A DNA stretch of 64,000 bases, taken from Propionivibrio sp. (GTDB lineage: Bacteria > Pseudomonadota > Gammaproteobacteria > Burkholderiales > Rhodocyclaceae). The stretch is taken from assembly GCF_029255185.1 (NCBI RefSeq), contig NZ_JAPUVO010000124.1, positions 47,242-111,241 of the forward strand. Reading direction: 5' to 3'. The translations under genes and the position numbers were made by a program. The notes under the pieces are model-generated. The model saw only the letters and a list, made by a program, of their open reading frames with translations. It was not told the origin of the DNA and made no database searches. This document shows, piece after piece, positions 37,570-49,103 of this stretch; positions within the stretch are counted from its first letter, which is position 1, and each line of letters starts with the position of its first letter.

Positions 37570-38395
37570 AACGCGGATCATTACCGCGCTTGTCATGTTA
37601 TCCGCCTTCTTTTTGGCGATTTTTTATCTTTCACCGCTCGCTTGGGTTCTGTTCGCCACCCTGATAGCCACTGTGGCTGCTTGGGAGTGGGGTGCGCTGA
37701 TGGCCCTTGGCAGTGCGTCTCGCCTTGGCTTGGGCGTGGCGCTGGTCTTCATTTGCCTTGGCGTGGCGGTGCTTGAACCGGCTGCGCTGGGCCTAGACGC
37801 TGGCTTTGCCGAGGTGGCCTGGCGCTTGGGGCGCTGGTTTTACCTGCCGGCGGCGGCCTTCTGGTTGCTCGGTGTCCCGTTGTGGATGCGGCGTCGCTGG
37901 CCGCTGCCGCAGTCGGCTCCTGGGCTGGCGATTGGCTTGTTGTTGATCCTGCCGGCCTGGCTGGCGCTGGTGCAACTGAGGCAAGCCGGTGCGCTGACCC
38001 TGATCGCCATCATGACCGTCGTCTGGGTAGCTGACATCGCCGCCTATTTTTTCGGCCGTACTCTGGGTCGGCATAAACTGGCGTCCAGCATCAGCCCGGG
38101 CAAGACTTGGGAAGGTGCGCTGGGCGGTGGCTTGGCCGTTATCGCCTATGGCTTTTCACTCGCGCCAAAACTGCCGGCTGTCCTGGCTGACAATTTCGCT
38201 TTATTGTTTCTGGTCCTGGTTATGCTGACGGCGATTGGTATCATTGGCGACCTGTTCGAGTCCTTGCTCAAGCGCCAGGCGGGTCTGAAAGACAGTAGCA
38301 ACGTTCTCCCCGGGCATGGTGGCGTGCTCGACCGCATTGACAGCCTGACTTCGACCCTACCACTGGTTGCCCTCGTCTGGCTGATCACCTTATGA
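37562..38395 (+). CDS. cdsA: Phosphatidate cytidylyltransferase
   Basis: CdsA joins CTP and phosphatidate to form CDP-diacylglycerol, the precursor of all phospholipids. The 277-residue protein has seven to eight hydrophobic segments and the CTP-transferase signature: [15 protein letters not shown], then [21 protein letters not shown] and the DRIDSL end. It overlaps uppS by eight bases and dxr by four. Confidence 0.95.
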   Translation: MLKTRIITALVMLSAFFLAIFYLSPLAWVLFATLIATVAAWEWGALMALGSASRLGLGVALVFICLGVAVLEPAALGLDAGFAEVAWRLGRWFYLPAAAFWLLGVPLWMRRRWPLPQSAPGLAIGLLLILPAWLALVQLRQAGALTLIAIMTVVWVADIAAYFFGRTLGRHKLASSISPGKTWEGALGGGLAVIAYGFSLAPKLPAVLADNFALLFLVLVMLTAIGIIGDLFESLLKRQAGLKDSSNVLPGHGGVLDRIDSLTSTLPLVALVWLITL

Positions 38396-39570
38396 CGATG
38401 CAAAAGCTCACGATTCTCGGGTCAACCGGTTCCATTGGTGTCAATGCGCTGGACGTCATTCGACGTCATCCACGACGTTATCAGGTGATCGCACTTTGCG
38501 CACATCATCAGATTGACCGCTTGTTTGATCAATGTCTTGAGTTTCAGCCGCGTTATGCCGTAGTGCGAGACGCTCAACTGGCTGCCAAGTTACGTTGCCG
38601 CCTGGCAGAGGTTGCTTGTCCAACCCAGGTTGAGCATGGGCCTGAAGCACTGGTGCGGATGGCCAAGCTGCCTGAAATTGATTCGGTAATGGCCGCTATT
38701 GTCGGTGCTGCTGGCCTGCAACCCACGCTGGCGGCTGCCGTTGCCGGAAAAAAAATTCTTTTGGCAAACAAGGAAGCGCTAGTCATGGCGGGGCCGGTCT
38801 TCATGCGTGCTGTCCGGGAAAACGGCGCGACTTTGCTGCCAATTGATAGCGAACATAATGCTATATTTCAATCACTTCCGTTCGATTATTCAGGTGATTT
38901 ATTAAAGTCTGGCGTGTGCAATTTATTGCTTACTGCCTCCGGAGGGCCTTTCCTGAAAACCCCGGTCAGTGACCTTGAGCGAGTCACCCCCGAACAAGCC
39001 TGTGCCCATCCCAACTGGGTCATGGGGCGAAAAATATCGGTTGATTCGGCGACCATGATGAACAAAGGGCTCGAGGTGATCGAGGCACACTGGCTATTCA
39101 AGGTTCCGGCCGAACAGATTCAGGTAGTGATTCACCCGCAAAGTGTCATCCACTCGCTGGTGCAGTACGTGGACGGCTCAGTCATTGCTGAACTCGGCAA
39201 TCCGGATATGCGCACGCCAATTGCTCACGCTCTGGCGTATCCGGAGCGGATCGCCGCCGGCGTTCTGCCGCTCGATTTGTTCGAGATCGCTTCGTTGAAT
39301 TTTGAACGGCCGGACTTTGAGCGTTTTCCCTGTCTGGCCCTGGCTTACCGGGCGCTGCGTGAGGGTCACAGTGCACCGGCGACTTTAAATGCCGCCAACG
39401 AAATCGCAGTTCAGGCTTTTCTCGATGGGAAGATCAAATTCACAGAGATTCCGAAAATAATTTCCGCTGTCATGAATCAGTCGCCCATATCGGTCCTGGC
39501 GACGCTCGCAGATGTACTCGCCGCTGACCGTGCGGCGCGCCGGCTTGCCGAACAACACATTTCAGAATGA
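38392..39570 (+). CDS. dxr: 1-deoxy-D-xylulose 5-phosphate reductoisomerase
   Basis: Dxr makes 2-C-methylerythritol 4-phosphate, the second step of the MEP isoprenoid pathway that also feeds UppS upstream. The 392-residue protein has the NADPH-binding [27 protein letters not shown] and the metal/substrate motif [12 protein letters not shown]. The start overlaps cdsA (ATGA); the in-frame ATG two codons later is an equal alternative. Confidence 0.96.
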   Translation: MTMQKLTILGSTGSIGVNALDVIRRHPRRYQVIALCAHHQIDRLFDQCLEFQPRYAVVRDAQLAAKLRCRLAEVACPTQVEHGPEALVRMAKLPEIDSVMAAIVGAAGLQPTLAAAVAGKKILLANKEALVMAGPVFMRAVRENGATLLPIDSEHNAIFQSLPFDYSGDLLKSGVCNLLLTASGGPFLKTPVSDLERVTPEQACAHPNWVMGRKISVDSATMMNKGLEVIEAHWLFKVPAEQIQVVIHPQSVIHSLVQYVDGSVIAELGNPDMRTPIAHALAYPERIAAGVLPLDLFEIASLNFERPDFERFPCLALAYRALREGHSAPATLNAANEIAVQAFLDGKIKFTEIPKIISAVMNQSPISVLATLADVLAADRAARRLAEQHISE

Positions 39571-40934
39571 GTAACTTTATTTACTACCTGGCCGCCTTTG
39601 CCCTGATTCTTGGCATCCTGATTGTCGTTCACGAGTATGGGCACTACATCGTGGCGCGTCGGGTCGGCGTCAAGGTTCTGCGTTTCTCGGTGGGCTTTGG
39701 CCGGGCAGTCTGGTCAAAACGGATTGGCCGTGATGGTACGGAATGGGCCATCGCACTGTTTCCTCTGGGTGGTTACGTCAAGATGCTCGATGAACGTGAA
39801 GGCGACGTCGCCCCCGAAGAATTGCATCGCAGCTTCAACCGACAGAGTGTGTGGCGCCGCATGGCGATCGTTGTTGCCGGGCCGCTGGCCAATTTGTTGC
39901 TGGCGGTAGTCGTTTACTGGGGGCTTTTCTGGCATGGCACGGAAGAGCTAAAACCCATTCTGGGTACGCCGGCCATTGCCAGTCCTGCCGCTGCGGCAGG
40001 TTTCGAGAACGGCGAGCGGGTGCTCAAAGTCGGTGGCGAACTGGTTCAAACCTGGCAGGAGATGCGCTGGGTACTGCTGCGGCGGGCTGTTGATCAGGAT
40101 TTGATCGAATTCGAGGTGATCAATCAAGGCAATGAAATTGCTGTCCGCCAACTCAATGTGTCGGTTGCCAGAGAAGATGGCTGGGAGGGTGATGCGCTGG
40201 AGAAACTGGGAATTGGCTTTTTCCGCCCCAGGATTTCACCGGTAGTTGGAAAAATCAGCCCGGACAGTGCCGCTGCTGCTGCCGGTCTCTATCCCGGCGA
40301 TGAAATTCTTCTGATCAACAAGAAGCCAGTGGGCACATGGTCGGATGTCGTGCGCAGTGTGCGCAGTTCGCCCGGAAAAGCGCTGGATTTTGAAGTTCAA
40401 CGCAAGCTTGAGCGTTACCTCATCGTCATAACGCCGGCTGTGATCGAGGAAAATGGACGTCAAATTGGTCGCATCGGAGCAACCGTCAGGGATAGCGGAT
40501 ACTCGAGAAGCGATCTGATGATCACGGTTCGTTACGGACCGCTGTCTGCGTTTGGCAAGGCTCTCGACGAGACCTGGGAGAAATCGGTATTCAGTCTGGT
40601 GATGATTGGAAAAATGATTACTGGCGAAGTGTCGTGGCGCAATATCAGTGGACCGGTCACCATCGCCGACTACGCCGGTCAATCGGCAAAGCTTGGAATT
40701 GGCTACTACCTGAAGTTTCTGGCACTCGTCAGCATCAGTCTCGCCGTCCTGAATTTGCTGCCCATCCCGATTCTGGATGGCGGGCATTTGCTGTATTATG
40801 TCCTCGAAATCATAAAGCGCGGGCCGCTTTCAGAGCGCAGCATGGAAATTGGCCAGCAAATCGGCCTGGCGCTGATGCTGATGCTGATGGCGTTTGCATT
40901 CTACAATGACATTAATCGATTGATTTCCGGCTGA
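39567..40934 (+). CDS. rseP: RIP zinc metalloprotease RseP
   Basis: RseP is a site-2-type intramembrane protease that releases sigma-E by cutting its anti-sigma factor after stress at the outer membrane. The 455-residue protein has the active site HEYGH at 22-26, in the first membrane helix, a pair of PDZ domains between about 105 and 300 (the second around [18 protein letters not shown]), and the second metal motif in [14 protein letters not shown]. It overlaps dxr (ATGA) and is followed by bamA after four bases, matching its role in envelope quality control. Confidence 0.95.
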   Translation: MSNFIYYLAAFALILGILIVVHEYGHYIVARRVGVKVLRFSVGFGRAVWSKRIGRDGTEWAIALFPLGGYVKMLDEREGDVAPEELHRSFNRQSVWRRMAIVVAGPLANLLLAVVVYWGLFWHGTEELKPILGTPAIASPAAAAGFENGERVLKVGGELVQTWQEMRWVLLRRAVDQDLIEFEVINQGNEIAVRQLNVSVAREDGWEGDALEKLGIGFFRPRISPVVGKISPDSAAAAAGLYPGDEILLINKKPVGTWSDVVRSVRSSPGKALDFEVQRKLERYLIVITPAVIEENGRQIGRIGATVRDSGYSRSDLMITVRYGPLSAFGKALDETWEKSVFSLVMIGKMITGEVSWRNISGPVTIADYAGQSAKLGIGYYLKFLALVSISLAVLNLLPIPILDGGHLLYYVLEIIKRGPLSERSMEIGQQIGLALMLMLMAFAFYNDINRLISG

Positions 40935-40938
40935 CCTT

Positions 40939-43257
40939 ATGAAGAAAACTCTGCTGGCGGGTGTGATTGCCGCGCTTTTTGTTTCTGGCGCATCCGCCTT
41001 TGAACCGTTCACTGTCAAGGACATTCGTGTCGACGGTATTCAGCGTACCGAAGCCGGTACGGTATTTAGTTATCTTCCAGTCAAAGTCGGCGACACCATG
41101 ACCGACGACAAGGCAGCGCAAGCAATCAAGGCTTTGTTTGCTACCGGTTTTTTCAAGGATGTACGCATTGAGATTGATGGCGGCGTGGTCATTGTGTTGC
41201 TGGAAGAGCGACCGGCCATCGCTCAGATTGACTTTGTCGGACTCAAGGAATTCGATAAGGAGCAACTGACGAAAGGACTGAAGGAAGCCGGATTCGCTGT
41301 CTCACGCTCCTTTGATCGCAGCATGCTGGAACGTGCCGAACAGGAACTGAAGCGCCAGTATCTTACGCGCGGCAAATACGGGGTTGCGATCACGACTACG
41401 GTGACGCCGCTGGAGCGCAACCGCGTGTCGATCAACTTCAATATCGACGAGGGCGACGCCTCCAAGATCAAGCAGATTAACATTGTCGGCGCTCAAGCAT
41501 TCAGGGAAAAGGATTTGCAGTCACTTTTCCAGTTGCAGACACCCAACTGGATCAGCTGGTACACGAAAAACGACCAGTACTCAAAACAGAAGCTTGCCGC
41601 CGACCTTGAGGCTTTGCGCTCCTATTATCTGAATCGCGGTTATCTTGAATTTAACGTGGAATCAACCCAGGTCTCAATCAGCCCTGACAAGAAGGACATC
41701 TACATTACGGTCAGCGTTTCCGAGGGGGAGCGCTACGTCGTATCCTCGGTCAAGCTGGCTGGCGAACTGATTCTGCCGGAAGATGAGTTCAGGAAAGCCA
41801 TGAAGGTCAAGCCAGGTGATGTGTTCTCTCGGGAAAATTTGAACGAAAGCACGAAAGCTATCAGCGACAAGCTCTCGGCGAAAGGCTACGCCTTTGCCAA
41901 TGTCAATGCGGCGCCCGAACTGGACAAGGAGAAACGGCAGGTCGCGTTCACCGTATTCGTCGATCCGGGCAAGCGGGCCTATGTTCGTCGCATCAACGTC
42001 ACGGGCAACACCAAGACACGTGACGAAGTGATCAGGCAGGAAGTTCGCCAGATGGAAGGCGCTTGGTATGACGATGAGCGGGTGAAGCTCTCAAAAGAGC
42101 GCATCGACAAGACCAACTATTTTGGCGAAGTCAATGTTGAAACTCCCCCGGTTCCCGGCACCACGGATCAGGTCGATGTCAATTTTAATGTGACGGAGAA
42201 GTCGACCGGCAATATCTCCTTGGGCGCTGGTTATTCGCAGTCCGAAAAGCTGATCTTGTCAGGTTCCATATCGCAGTCCAACATTTTCGGCAGTGGAAAA
42301 TTCGTCTCATTGCAGCTTAACACGGGCAAGATCAACCGTGCGATCGGTGTCAGCTACACCAATCCCTACTTTACTGTCGATGGCATCAGCCAGGGCTTTG
42401 ACGTCTATCACAGGAAATCCAATCCGGAATCGCTCGGCTACGTTTATAAGACGATGTCAACGGGTGGGGGTGTCCGTTTCGGAATCCCGATTGGCGAAAA
42501 ACAGTCACTCAGTTTTGGTACGGCGATTGACCTGACAAAGGTCGAGATTGATCGATCAAATCCATACACACCGCTTCAATACATGAATTTTAGTGACGAG
42601 TTCTGTGCAAGCCAGAACTCGTGCAGCAATATATCCATCCCTATGACGATCGGTTGGGCGAGCGACACAAAGGACAGCGCGATCAATCCAACACGTGGCA
42701 CGTTCCAGCGTGCCGGTTTTGAACTCAGCCCTGGCGTCGATCTTAAGTATTACAAAGCCAGCTATCAGCTTCAGAGATTCTTCCCGGTAAGCCGAACCAT
42801 GGTGCTTATGCTTAATGGTGAGCTCGGTTTTGGCAAGGGCATTGGCGGCCAGGAACTGCCCTTCTACAAGAATTTTTATGCTGGTGGTGTGGGCTCCGTG
42901 CGCGGTTACGACACGGCAAGTCTGGGGCCTTACGAGACCAATGCGAGCGGCAGCATAGTACGCTTGGGGGGAACGCGGCGTGTGGTATTCAATGCGGAAT
43001 TGACGATGCCAGTTCCGGGCTTTGGTGCAGATAAGTCGCTTCGCTTCGGCCCCTTTTTCGATGCCGGCCAGGTTTATTCCGATTCAACCAGCGGCTCAGC
43101 TGCGGTTGACGGTGGGCCAATGCGCATGTCAGCAGGCTTGGCAGCGACTTGGATCTCGCCCTTTGGCCCCCTTAAATTCAGCTTGGCCCAGGCACTCAAC
43201 AGCCAGGATAGTGATAAACTTCAACGGTTCCAGTTCCAGATGGGACAAACCTTTTAA
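40939..43257 (+). CDS. bamA: Outer membrane protein assembly factor BamA
   Basis: BamA inserts beta-barrel proteins into the outer membrane. The 772-residue protein has a signal peptide (MKKTLLAGVIAALFVSGASAF), five POTRA domains (about 22-420, starting FTVKDIRVDGIQRTEAG) and a C-terminal barrel with VRGYDTASLGPYE and a terminal phenylalanine (QFQMGQTF). Lengths and order are normal. It follows rseP by four bases and precedes the Skp chaperone gene, the usual order. Confidence 0.97.
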   Translation: MKKTLLAGVIAALFVSGASAFEPFTVKDIRVDGIQRTEAGTVFSYLPVKVGDTMTDDKAAQAIKALFATGFFKDVRIEIDGGVVIVLLEERPAIAQIDFVGLKEFDKEQLTKGLKEAGFAVSRSFDRSMLERAEQELKRQYLTRGKYGVAITTTVTPLERNRVSINFNIDEGDASKIKQINIVGAQAFREKDLQSLFQLQTPNWISWYTKNDQYSKQKLAADLEALRSYYLNRGYLEFNVESTQVSISPDKKDIYITVSVSEGERYVVSSVKLAGELILPEDEFRKAMKVKPGDVFSRENLNESTKAISDKLSAKGYAFANVNAAPELDKEKRQVAFTVFVDPGKRAYVRRINVTGNTKTRDEVIRQEVRQMEGAWYDDERVKLSKERIDKTNYFGEVNVETPPVPGTTDQVDVNFNVTEKSTGNISLGAGYSQSEKLILSGSISQSNIFGSGKFVSLQLNTGKINRAIGVSYTNPYFTVDGISQGFDVYHRKSNPESLGYVYKTMSTGGGVRFGIPIGEKQSLSFGTAIDLTKVEIDRSNPYTPLQYMNFSDEFCASQNSCSNISIPMTIGWASDTKDSAINPTRGTFQRAGFELSPGVDLKYYKASYQLQRFFPVSRTMVLMLNGELGFGKGIGGQELPFYKNFYAGGVGSVRGYDTASLGPYETNASGSIVRLGGTRRVVFNAELTMPVPGFGADKSLRFGPFFDAGQVYSDSTSGSAAVDGGPMRMSAGLAATWISPFGPLKFSLAQALNSQDSDKLQRFQFQMGQTF

Positions 43258-43272
43258 TCTAGGAGAAATAGC

Positions 43273-43782
43273 TTGAACACGAAAATTGCCACGTTGCTGG
43301 TCGCGTTGATGGCTTCGCTGCCAGTGTCTTATGCGTCGGCATCAGAACCTCTGAAAGTTGGTTACGTCAATACCCAGCGTATTTTCCGTGACGCGCCTAC
43401 TGCCGTTAAAGCGGCAAAGAAAATTGAGGTTGAGTTTTCCAAACGCGATCAGGATTTACAGCGTCTGGCCAAACAGCTTCAGACCTTGCAGGAATCGCTT
43501 GAAAAGAACGCCGTGACAATGGCCGAAGCAGAGCGCCGCTCGAAGGAAAAGGATTTGAACGAGTTGTCGCGCGAGTTTCAGCGCAAACAGCGTGAGTTCC
43601 GTGAAGATTTGAACCTTCGTCAGAATGAAGAGAATGCGGCGATCATCGAAAAGGCGAACAAGGCAATCAAGCAACTCGCCGAGAGCGAAAAGTATGACTT
43701 GATCGTTCAGGACGTCGTCTGGGTCAGCCCCAAGCTGGACGTGACTGAAAAAATCATCAAGGCATTGTCCGAAGGCAAGTAA
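43273..43782 (+). CDS. skp: Periplasmic chaperone Skp/OmpH
   Basis: Skp holds unfolded outer-membrane proteins in the periplasm until BamA takes them. The 169-residue protein has a signal peptide (ending VSYASASEP) and a long charged coiled-coil (about 45-125), then KYDLIVQDVVWVSPKLDVTEKI. The start is an unusual TTG, set by AGGAGA six bases upstream; no ATG gives a signal peptide. It lies 15 bases after bamA. Confidence 0.92.
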   Translation: MNTKIATLLVALMASLPVSYASASEPLKVGYVNTQRIFRDAPTAVKAAKKIEVEFSKRDQDLQRLAKQLQTLQESLEKNAVTMAEAERRSKEKDLNELSREFQRKQREFREDLNLRQNEENAAIIEKANKAIKQLAESEKYDLIVQDVVWVSPKLDVTEKIIKALSEGK

Positions 43783-43787
43783 CTGGA

Positions 43788-44825
43788 GTGTCTGCGCAAG
43801 AGGGTCTGCGACTTGACGAAATCGTCACCCGCCTTGGCGGCTCACTTGCGGGTGACGGCTCGGTTGTGGTGTCGCAGGTTGGCAGTTTGGCGTCCGCCGG
43901 AGCAGGGCAGATTGCCTTTATTGCCAACCCTAGGTATCGGCAGCAACTGCAAACCACCCTGGCGGCAGCGCTTATTGTCCCACCGCAGTTTGCCCGGGAG
44001 ACAACGCTTCCACGAATCATTCATCAAAATGCTTACGCGTATTATGCGCGCGTGGTGGCCCTGCTTAATCCGCAGGCTTTGCGACCCTTGGGGGTTCACG
44101 CTTCCGCGTTAGTGCGCTCCAGAGTCCCTGACTCGGCACGCATCGGCGAAAACGTGGTTATCGGCGAAAACGTGGTCATCGGCGACAATGTCACCCTCTA
44201 TCCGGGTTGTGTCATTGGCGATGGTGTTTCAATCGGGGATGATTCGCTGCTTTACCCGAATGTCGTAGTCTATCGTCATTGTGTGATAGGTCGACGCGCA
44301 GTCATACAAGCAGGCGCGGTGATCGGCAGTGACGGTTTCGGTTTTGCCAAAGAAGGCGAGCGCTGGATCAAGATTCCACAAATTGGCCGTGTCGTAATCG
44401 GCGACGACGTCGAAATTGGCGCCAACACATCGATTGATCGAGGTGCGCTGGATGATACGGTGATCGGCAATGGCGTCAAACTGGATAATCAGATCCAGAT
44501 TGCGCACAACGTGATTATCGGCGAACACGCCGCGATGGCTGGATGCGTTGGAATTGCCGGCAGTACGAAAATTGGACGTCGTTGTACCGTCGGTGGCGCC
44601 GGAATGATCGTCGGCCATCTCGAACTTGCTGACGATGTACATATTTCAGCGGGTACGATGGTCACCAAAAATCTGCGCAAGCCAGGGCAGTACACCAGTA
44701 TTTTTCCACTCGAAACACATGCCGAGTGGTTGCATAACGCGGCGCAGGTCAAGCGACTGGCGAAGCTTGCCGAGCGGGTTTCCGATCTTGAGAAAAAACT
44801 CGAACAAATGGAGAAAACACTTTGA
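43788..44825 (+). CDS. lpxD: UDP-3-O-(3-hydroxyacyl)glucosamine N-acyltransferase LpxD
   Basis: LpxD adds the second acyl chain in lipid A synthesis. The 345-residue protein has the N-terminal uridine-binding domain and a left-handed beta helix of hexapeptide repeats, with the catalytic histidine in [14 protein letters not shown]. The start is GTG, six bases after the skp stop. An 18-base tandem repeat (44142-44177) encodes two identical IGENVV units, a small local duplication that adds a helix turn or replaces one. It overlaps fabZ by four bases. Confidence 0.96.
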   Translation: MSAQEGLRLDEIVTRLGGSLAGDGSVVVSQVGSLASAGAGQIAFIANPRYRQQLQTTLAAALIVPPQFARETTLPRIIHQNAYAYYARVVALLNPQALRPLGVHASALVRSRVPDSARIGENVVIGENVVIGDNVTLYPGCVIGDGVSIGDDSLLYPNVVVYRHCVIGRRAVIQAGAVIGSDGFGFAKEGERWIKIPQIGRVVIGDDVEIGANTSIDRGALDDTVIGNGVKLDNQIQIAHNVIIGEHAAMAGCVGIAGSTKIGRRCTVGGAGMIVGHLELADDVHISAGTMVTKNLRKPGQYTSIFPLETHAEWLHNAAQVKRLAKLAERVSDLEKKLEQMEKTL

Positions 44826-45268
44826 ATACAATGGATATTAAAGAAGTCATTGAACATCTGCCGCATCGCTATCCCTTTTTGTTGGTGGATCGGGTGCTTG
44901 CCTGCGAGCCTGGAAAATCAATTCATGCGTACAAGAACATCACGATCAACGAACCATTTTTCGTCGGCCATTTCCCGCACTATCCGGTGATGCCTGGCGT
45001 GCTGATCATGGAGGCGCTGGCGCAGGCAGCGGGAATCCTTTCGTTCAAAACAATGGATAACAAGCCGGACAACAGTTCTGTTTTTTACTTTGTCGGTATT
45101 GACGAGGCCCGTTTCAAAAAAACGGTCAGCGCAGGTGATCAATTGCATTTGCACGTCGAAATGATTCGCCGGATGCGTGGCGTCTGGAAATTCAAAGCCG
45201 AAGCGCGTGTTGACGGTGTTGTCGTCGCCCATGCCCTGTTGTTGTGTGCCCAGCGTGACGTGGCTTGA
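44822..45268 (+). CDS. fabZ: 3-hydroxyacyl-ACP dehydratase FabZ
   Basis: FabZ removes water from 3-hydroxyacyl-ACP in fatty-acid elongation and competes with LpxA and LpxD for their substrate. The hot-dog fold markers are [33 protein letters not shown] with the catalytic histidine, and [11 protein letters not shown]. Two starts are possible: TTG at 44822, with GGAGA seven bases before it and a four-base overlap with lpxD, or ATG at 44831, which gives the family-like [10 protein letters not shown] but has no ribosome site at a good distance. I chose the TTG. Confidence 0.93.
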   Translation: MNTMDIKEVIEHLPHRYPFLLVDRVLACEPGKSIHAYKNITINEPFFVGHFPHYPVMPGVLIMEALAQAAGILSFKTMDNKPDNSSVFYFVGIDEARFKKTVSAGDQLHLHVEMIRRMRGVWKFKAEARVDGVVVAHALLLCAQRDVA

Positions 45269-45284
45269 TCAGCTTGAGTAAAAA

Positions 45285-46055
45285 ATGATCCATCCAAGTG
45301 CAATAATTCATCCGGATGCCAAGCTGGGCGCCAAGGTGTCTGTCGGCCCCTATTCGATTCTCGGCGAGCATGTCGAGATTGGCGACAACACGGTGATTGG
45401 CCCGCATGTCATCGTTTCTGGGCACACACGGATCGGTTGCGATAACCGGATCTTTCAGTTTTGTTCGATCGGTGAAGTGCCGCAGGACAAGAAATACGCC
45501 GGTGAGCCTACCCGGCTCGAAATCGGTGATCGCAACACCATTCGCGAATTCTGTACCTTGAACCTTGGCACGGTGCAAGATGCCGGTGTCACCCGACTCG
45601 GTGACGACAACTGGATCATGGCCTACGTGCATATCGCGCATGACTGCCAGGTCGGAAACCGCACCACCTTTGCCAACAACGCTCAACTTGCCGGGCACGT
45701 CCACATTGATGACTGGGCGATACTCGGCGGCTATACCGGCGTGCATCAGTTTTGCCGGGTCGGTGCGCACACAATGACAGCGGTCGGAACCGTCGTGCTG
45801 CAAGATATCCCGCCTTTCGTGATGGCCGCCGGCAATACGGCAACGCCGTTCGGTATTAATGCCGAAGGGCTGAAGCGTCGTGGGTTCTCGCCCGATGCCC
45901 TGATGGCGCTAAAGCGCGCTTACCGGACCCTCTACAAATCCGGTCTGATGCTTGAGGAAGCGCGCGCCAAACTCGAGGAAGAGGTCAAGGTGCACCCTGA
46001 AATTCAGCCCATACTTGATTTCCTGGCGGCATCAAAGCGCGGCATCATCCGATGA
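45285..46055 (+). CDS. lpxA: UDP-N-acetylglucosamine acyltransferase LpxA
   Basis: LpxA transfers the first 3-hydroxyacyl chain to UDP-GlcNAc, the first step of lipid A synthesis. The 256-residue protein is a left-handed beta helix of hexapeptide repeats ([29 protein letters not shown]) with the catalytic histidine in [25 protein letters not shown] and a helical C-terminus. It lies 16 bases after fabZ and overlaps lpxB by four. Confidence 0.96.
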   Translation: MIHPSAIIHPDAKLGAKVSVGPYSILGEHVEIGDNTVIGPHVIVSGHTRIGCDNRIFQFCSIGEVPQDKKYAGEPTRLEIGDRNTIREFCTLNLGTVQDAGVTRLGDDNWIMAYVHIAHDCQVGNRTTFANNAQLAGHVHIDDWAILGGYTGVHQFCRVGAHTMTAVGTVVLQDIPPFVMAAGNTATPFGINAEGLKRRGFSPDALMALKRAYRTLYKSGLMLEEARAKLEEEVKVHPEIQPILDFLAASKRGIIR

Positions 46056-47236
46056 CGTCAGGCGTTGTGCGTATTGCCATGGTGGCGGGTGAGGCTTCGG
46101 GAGATTTGCTGGCTAGCCACTTGATTCAGGCGCTCAGGGCGAAATTGCCCAACGCCGTGTTTTACGGTATTGGTGGTCCGAAAATGGTCGGGCAAGGCTT
46201 TAAAGCCTGGCATCCTCTGGAAAAACTCGCAGTAAGGGGTTATGTCGAAGTACTTAGGCATTACCGTGAAATTTCCGGGATTCGCAGAGACTTGAAGCGT
46301 CGCCTTCTGGCTGATCCACCCGATGCCTTTATTGGCGTCGATGCGCCAGACTTCAACCTGGCGCTGGAAAAATCACTCAAACAGCGTGGAATCCCGAGTA
46401 TTCATTACGTTAGTCCGTCGATCTGGGCTTGGCGTGGTCAGCGTATTCGCAAAATTGGTGCTGCCGTATCGCGCGTTTTGGCGCTGTTTCCCTTTGAGCC
46501 AACGCTCTATGAGAAGCAGGGCATTCCGGTCAGCTATGTGGGTCATCCGCTGGCAGATATTCTGCCCCTTGAAGATGGCCGTGAGGCGGCGCGCGGCCTG
46601 CTCGAACTTTCAGCGCAGCAACCGATTTTCTCGCTGCTGCCTGGTAGCCGGCAGTCCGAACTGAAGTACATGGTCGAAACATTTATCGAGACGGCACGAC
46701 TGGTTCACCAGAAATTGCCAAATGCCCTGTTTCTCGCTCCCCTGGCGACTCGCGAAACACGCCTGCTGTTCGAAACTGCGCTCTATCACTGCCAGGCGCG
46801 GGAGCTGCCGATTCGCATGCTATTCGGACATGCCCATGAAGCAATGATGGCGTCCGATGCCGTTCTCGTGGCCAGTGGCACGGCGACACTCGAAGCCGCG
46901 CTGCTCAAACGACCGATGGCCATCGTCTACAAAATGGCGCCGTTCACCTATCGGCTGATGCGGCGCATGGGGTATCTGCCTTACGTTGGTTTGCCCAATA
47001 TCCTGGCCGGAAAATTCGTTGTCCCTGAATTCATTCAGGACGACGCGACGCCAGAAAATCTGGCCCAGGCGCTGCTCAATCTCTACGCGGACAAGGCAAG
47101 CTGTATCCGTATTGGCGAGGTTTTCCGTGAGATTCACCTGCAACTTAGGCAGAACACTGCGGAAAAAGCGGCTGCGGCAATACTCGATTGCCTGCCAGAT
47201 GCAGTGCGCCACAATGCCCTTGCTACAGCCGCCTGA
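46052..47236 (+). CDS. lpxB: Lipid A disaccharide synthase
   Basis: LpxB joins lipid X and UDP-diacylglucosamine to form the lipid A disaccharide at the inner membrane. The 394-residue GT19 protein has [50 protein letters not shown] and the substrate motif [20 protein letters not shown]. It overlaps lpxA by four bases and rnhB by 23. Confidence 0.96.
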   Translation: MTSGVVRIAMVAGEASGDLLASHLIQALRAKLPNAVFYGIGGPKMVGQGFKAWHPLEKLAVRGYVEVLRHYREISGIRRDLKRRLLADPPDAFIGVDAPDFNLALEKSLKQRGIPSIHYVSPSIWAWRGQRIRKIGAAVSRVLALFPFEPTLYEKQGIPVSYVGHPLADILPLEDGREAARGLLELSAQQPIFSLLPGSRQSELKYMVETFIETARLVHQKLPNALFLAPLATRETRLLFETALYHCQARELPIRMLFGHAHEAMMASDAVLVASGTATLEAALLKRPMAIVYKMAPFTYRLMRRMGYLPYVGLPNILAGKFVVPEFIQDDATPENLAQALLNLYADKASCIRIGEVFREIHLQLRQNTAEKAAAAILDCLPDAVRHNALATAA

Positions 47237-47801
47237 AGGTCTGGCCTGTGGCGTTGACGAGGCGGGGCGGGGTCCGCTGGCCGGCCCGGTGGTTGCTTCT
47301 GCGGTGATCCTCGATCCGGCGTGTCCGATCGCAGGTCTGGATGACTCCAAAAAACTTTCAGCCAGGCGACGCGAGATGCTGGCGATCGAAATTCGCAGCA
47401 AGGCCTTGGCGTGGGCAGTTGCCGAGGCCAGTGTCGAAGAAATTGATCGTATCAACATCCTGCAGGCCAGCCTGTTGGCCATGCGGCGTGCCGTCGAAGC
47501 ACTGGGCATGCGACCAAGTCATGCCTTGATCGACGGTAACCGTTGTCCGGAACTGTCGTGTCCGGCACAAGCCATTATTGGCGGCGACGGCAAGGTGGCT
47601 TCCATTGCGGCGGCATCCATTCTCGCCAAAACCTTTCGTGATGCCGGCATGCTGAAACTGCACGCGATTTATCCGCAGTACGGTTTTGACCGCCACATGG
47701 GTTATCCCACCGCGTTGCACCTCAAAGCCCTTAAGGAATATGGCGTGAGTCCGGTACATCGGTGCAGCTACGCACCAGTGGCTCAATTGATACGCTCATG
47801 A
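47214..47801 (+). CDS. rnhB: Ribonuclease HII
   Basis: RNase HII cuts RNA in RNA-DNA hybrids and single ribonucleotides in DNA. The 195-residue protein has the catalytic [15 protein letters not shown] (aspartate-glutamate pair) and [24 protein letters not shown]. The start [10 protein letters not shown] is the nearest ATG before the family core and overlaps the lpxB end by 23 bases in another frame. It overlaps the RNA methyltransferase gene by four bases. Confidence 0.95.
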   Translation: MPLLQPPEGLACGVDEAGRGPLAGPVVASAVILDPACPIAGLDDSKKLSARRREMLAIEIRSKALAWAVAEASVEEIDRINILQASLLAMRRAVEALGMRPSHALIDGNRCPELSCPAQAIIGGDGKVASIAAASILAKTFRDAGMLKLHAIYPQYGFDRHMGYPTALHLKALKEYGVSPVHRCSYAPVAQLIRS

Positions 47802-48577
47802 AATACATTGCCTCGCGCGAAAATGCGCATTTCAAGGCGCTAAAGAAACTCTGCCAGAGCGGACGTGAACGCCGGAAAACCCAACGTGTGCTGCTTGACG
47901 GCATGCATCTCATCGAGAGCTATGTTCAGCATTACGGCGCGCCGGAGGAAGTCGTTGTCAGTGAAAGTGGAGCGCTGCTCGCCCAAATCGCCCGCTATCT
48001 GGAAAACAACAATGGTATAAACGCAATTAGCATCCTCTCGGATACGCTGTTTGATGATCTGACCACGGTCGAGACGCCCAGCGGCATCATGGCCATTGTC
48101 ATGCAGCCGCGCTGCGCACACAGGCTAAATCAGGAGGGCGATGCCATTTTGCTCGATGGCATCCAGGACCCGGGCAACCTGGGTTCGATCCTGCGCAGTG
48201 CAGCCGCAGCGGGCTTTCGGCAGCTACTGCTTTCCGTGGATTGTGCACAGGCCTGGTCACCGAAAACCTTGCGTGCGGCGATGGGCGCACATTTCCAGTT
48301 AGATATCCATGAAAACTGCGATTTGCCTGCCTTCCTTGGCGGCTACCGCGGACAGGCCATCCTGACGGCGCTTGATGCAACCGCCGAGCTGTATTCCCTT
48401 GACCTGAAACAGCCCATGGCCTGGATTTTCGGCAACGAAGGGCAGGGGGTCAGAGAGGAGGTGGCTCAATCAGCGCAACTGAGGGTCCGCATTCCAATGC
48501 CGGGAGCCACGGAATCGCTCAATGTTGCGGCGGCAGCAGCGATTTGTCTGTTCGAAACCGTCCGTCAGCGCCGCTGA
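47798..48577 (+). CDS. TrmH/SpoU-family RNA 2'-O-methyltransferase
   Basis: The 259-residue protein has an N-terminal L30e-like RNA-binding part ([20 protein letters not shown]) and a C-terminal SPOUT knot with [29 protein letters not shown] and [19 protein letters not shown], the three motifs that bind S-adenosylmethionine. It methylates a ribose in rRNA or tRNA; the exact target is not readable from sequence. It is coupled to rnhB by an ATGA overlap and converges with smpB, whose stop lies three bases away. Confidence 0.92.
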   Translation: MKYIASRENAHFKALKKLCQSGRERRKTQRVLLDGMHLIESYVQHYGAPEEVVVSESGALLAQIARYLENNNGINAISILSDTLFDDLTTVETPSGIMAIVMQPRCAHRLNQEGDAILLDGIQDPGNLGSILRSAAAAGFRQLLLSVDCAQAWSPKTLRAAMGAHFQLDIHENCDLPAFLGGYRGQAILTALDATAELYSLDLKQPMAWIFGNEGQGVREEVAQSAQLRVRIPMPGATESLNVAAAAAICLFETVRQRR

Positions 48578-48580
48578 AAA

Positions 48581-49027
48581 TCAGATCTTGGCACGCATCA
48601 GACGTGTCTTTTCGCGGTCCCAGTCGCGCTCTTTTTCCACGTCGCGCTTGTCGTGTTGTTTCTTGCCCTTGGCCAGACCGATTTCAGCCTTGATGCGACC
48701 GCGCACGAAGTGTAGATCCAATGGCAGCAGCGTGAAACCAGCGCGTTCAACCTGTCCGATCAGCTTGCTGATCTGATTGGCGTGCAGCAAGAGCTTGCGC
48801 GTGCGGATCGGGTCGGGATGAACGTGGGTCGAGGCCTCTGGCAAGGCAGTGATATGCATGCCGAAGAGAAAAACCTCGCCGCTGCGGATAACGACATAGG
48901 ATTCCTTGATGTTGGCCCGCCCAGCCCGGATTGCCTTGACCTCCCAGCCTTGCAGTGAAATTCCCGCCTCGAACCTTTCTTCAATGAAATAATCGTGAAA
49001 GGCTTTCTTGTTGGCGATGATGCTCAT
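48581..49027 (-). CDS. smpB: SsrA-binding protein SmpB
   Basis: SmpB binds tmRNA and delivers it to stalled ribosomes. The 148-residue protein has [40 protein letters not shown] and the basic C-terminal tail [17 protein letters not shown] (the part that enters the mRNA channel). The length is normal. It is divergent from ratA, a conserved arrangement in proteobacteria. No tmRNA gene is in the window. Confidence 0.96.
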   Translation of the reverse strand: MSIIANKKAFHDYFIEERFEAGISLQGWEVKAIRAGRANIKESYVVIRSGEVFLFGMHITALPEASTHVHPDPIRTRKLLLHANQISKLIGQVERAGFTLLPLDLHFVRGRIKAEIGLAKGKKQHDKRDVEKERDWDREKTRLMRAKI

Positions 49028-49103
49028 GGTACGGCTCTCAGAGGTTGTGGCGTGAGAATGCTAGAATGCGCGATTCTACAGGATTCACGGGATTGGGCTG
49101 AAG

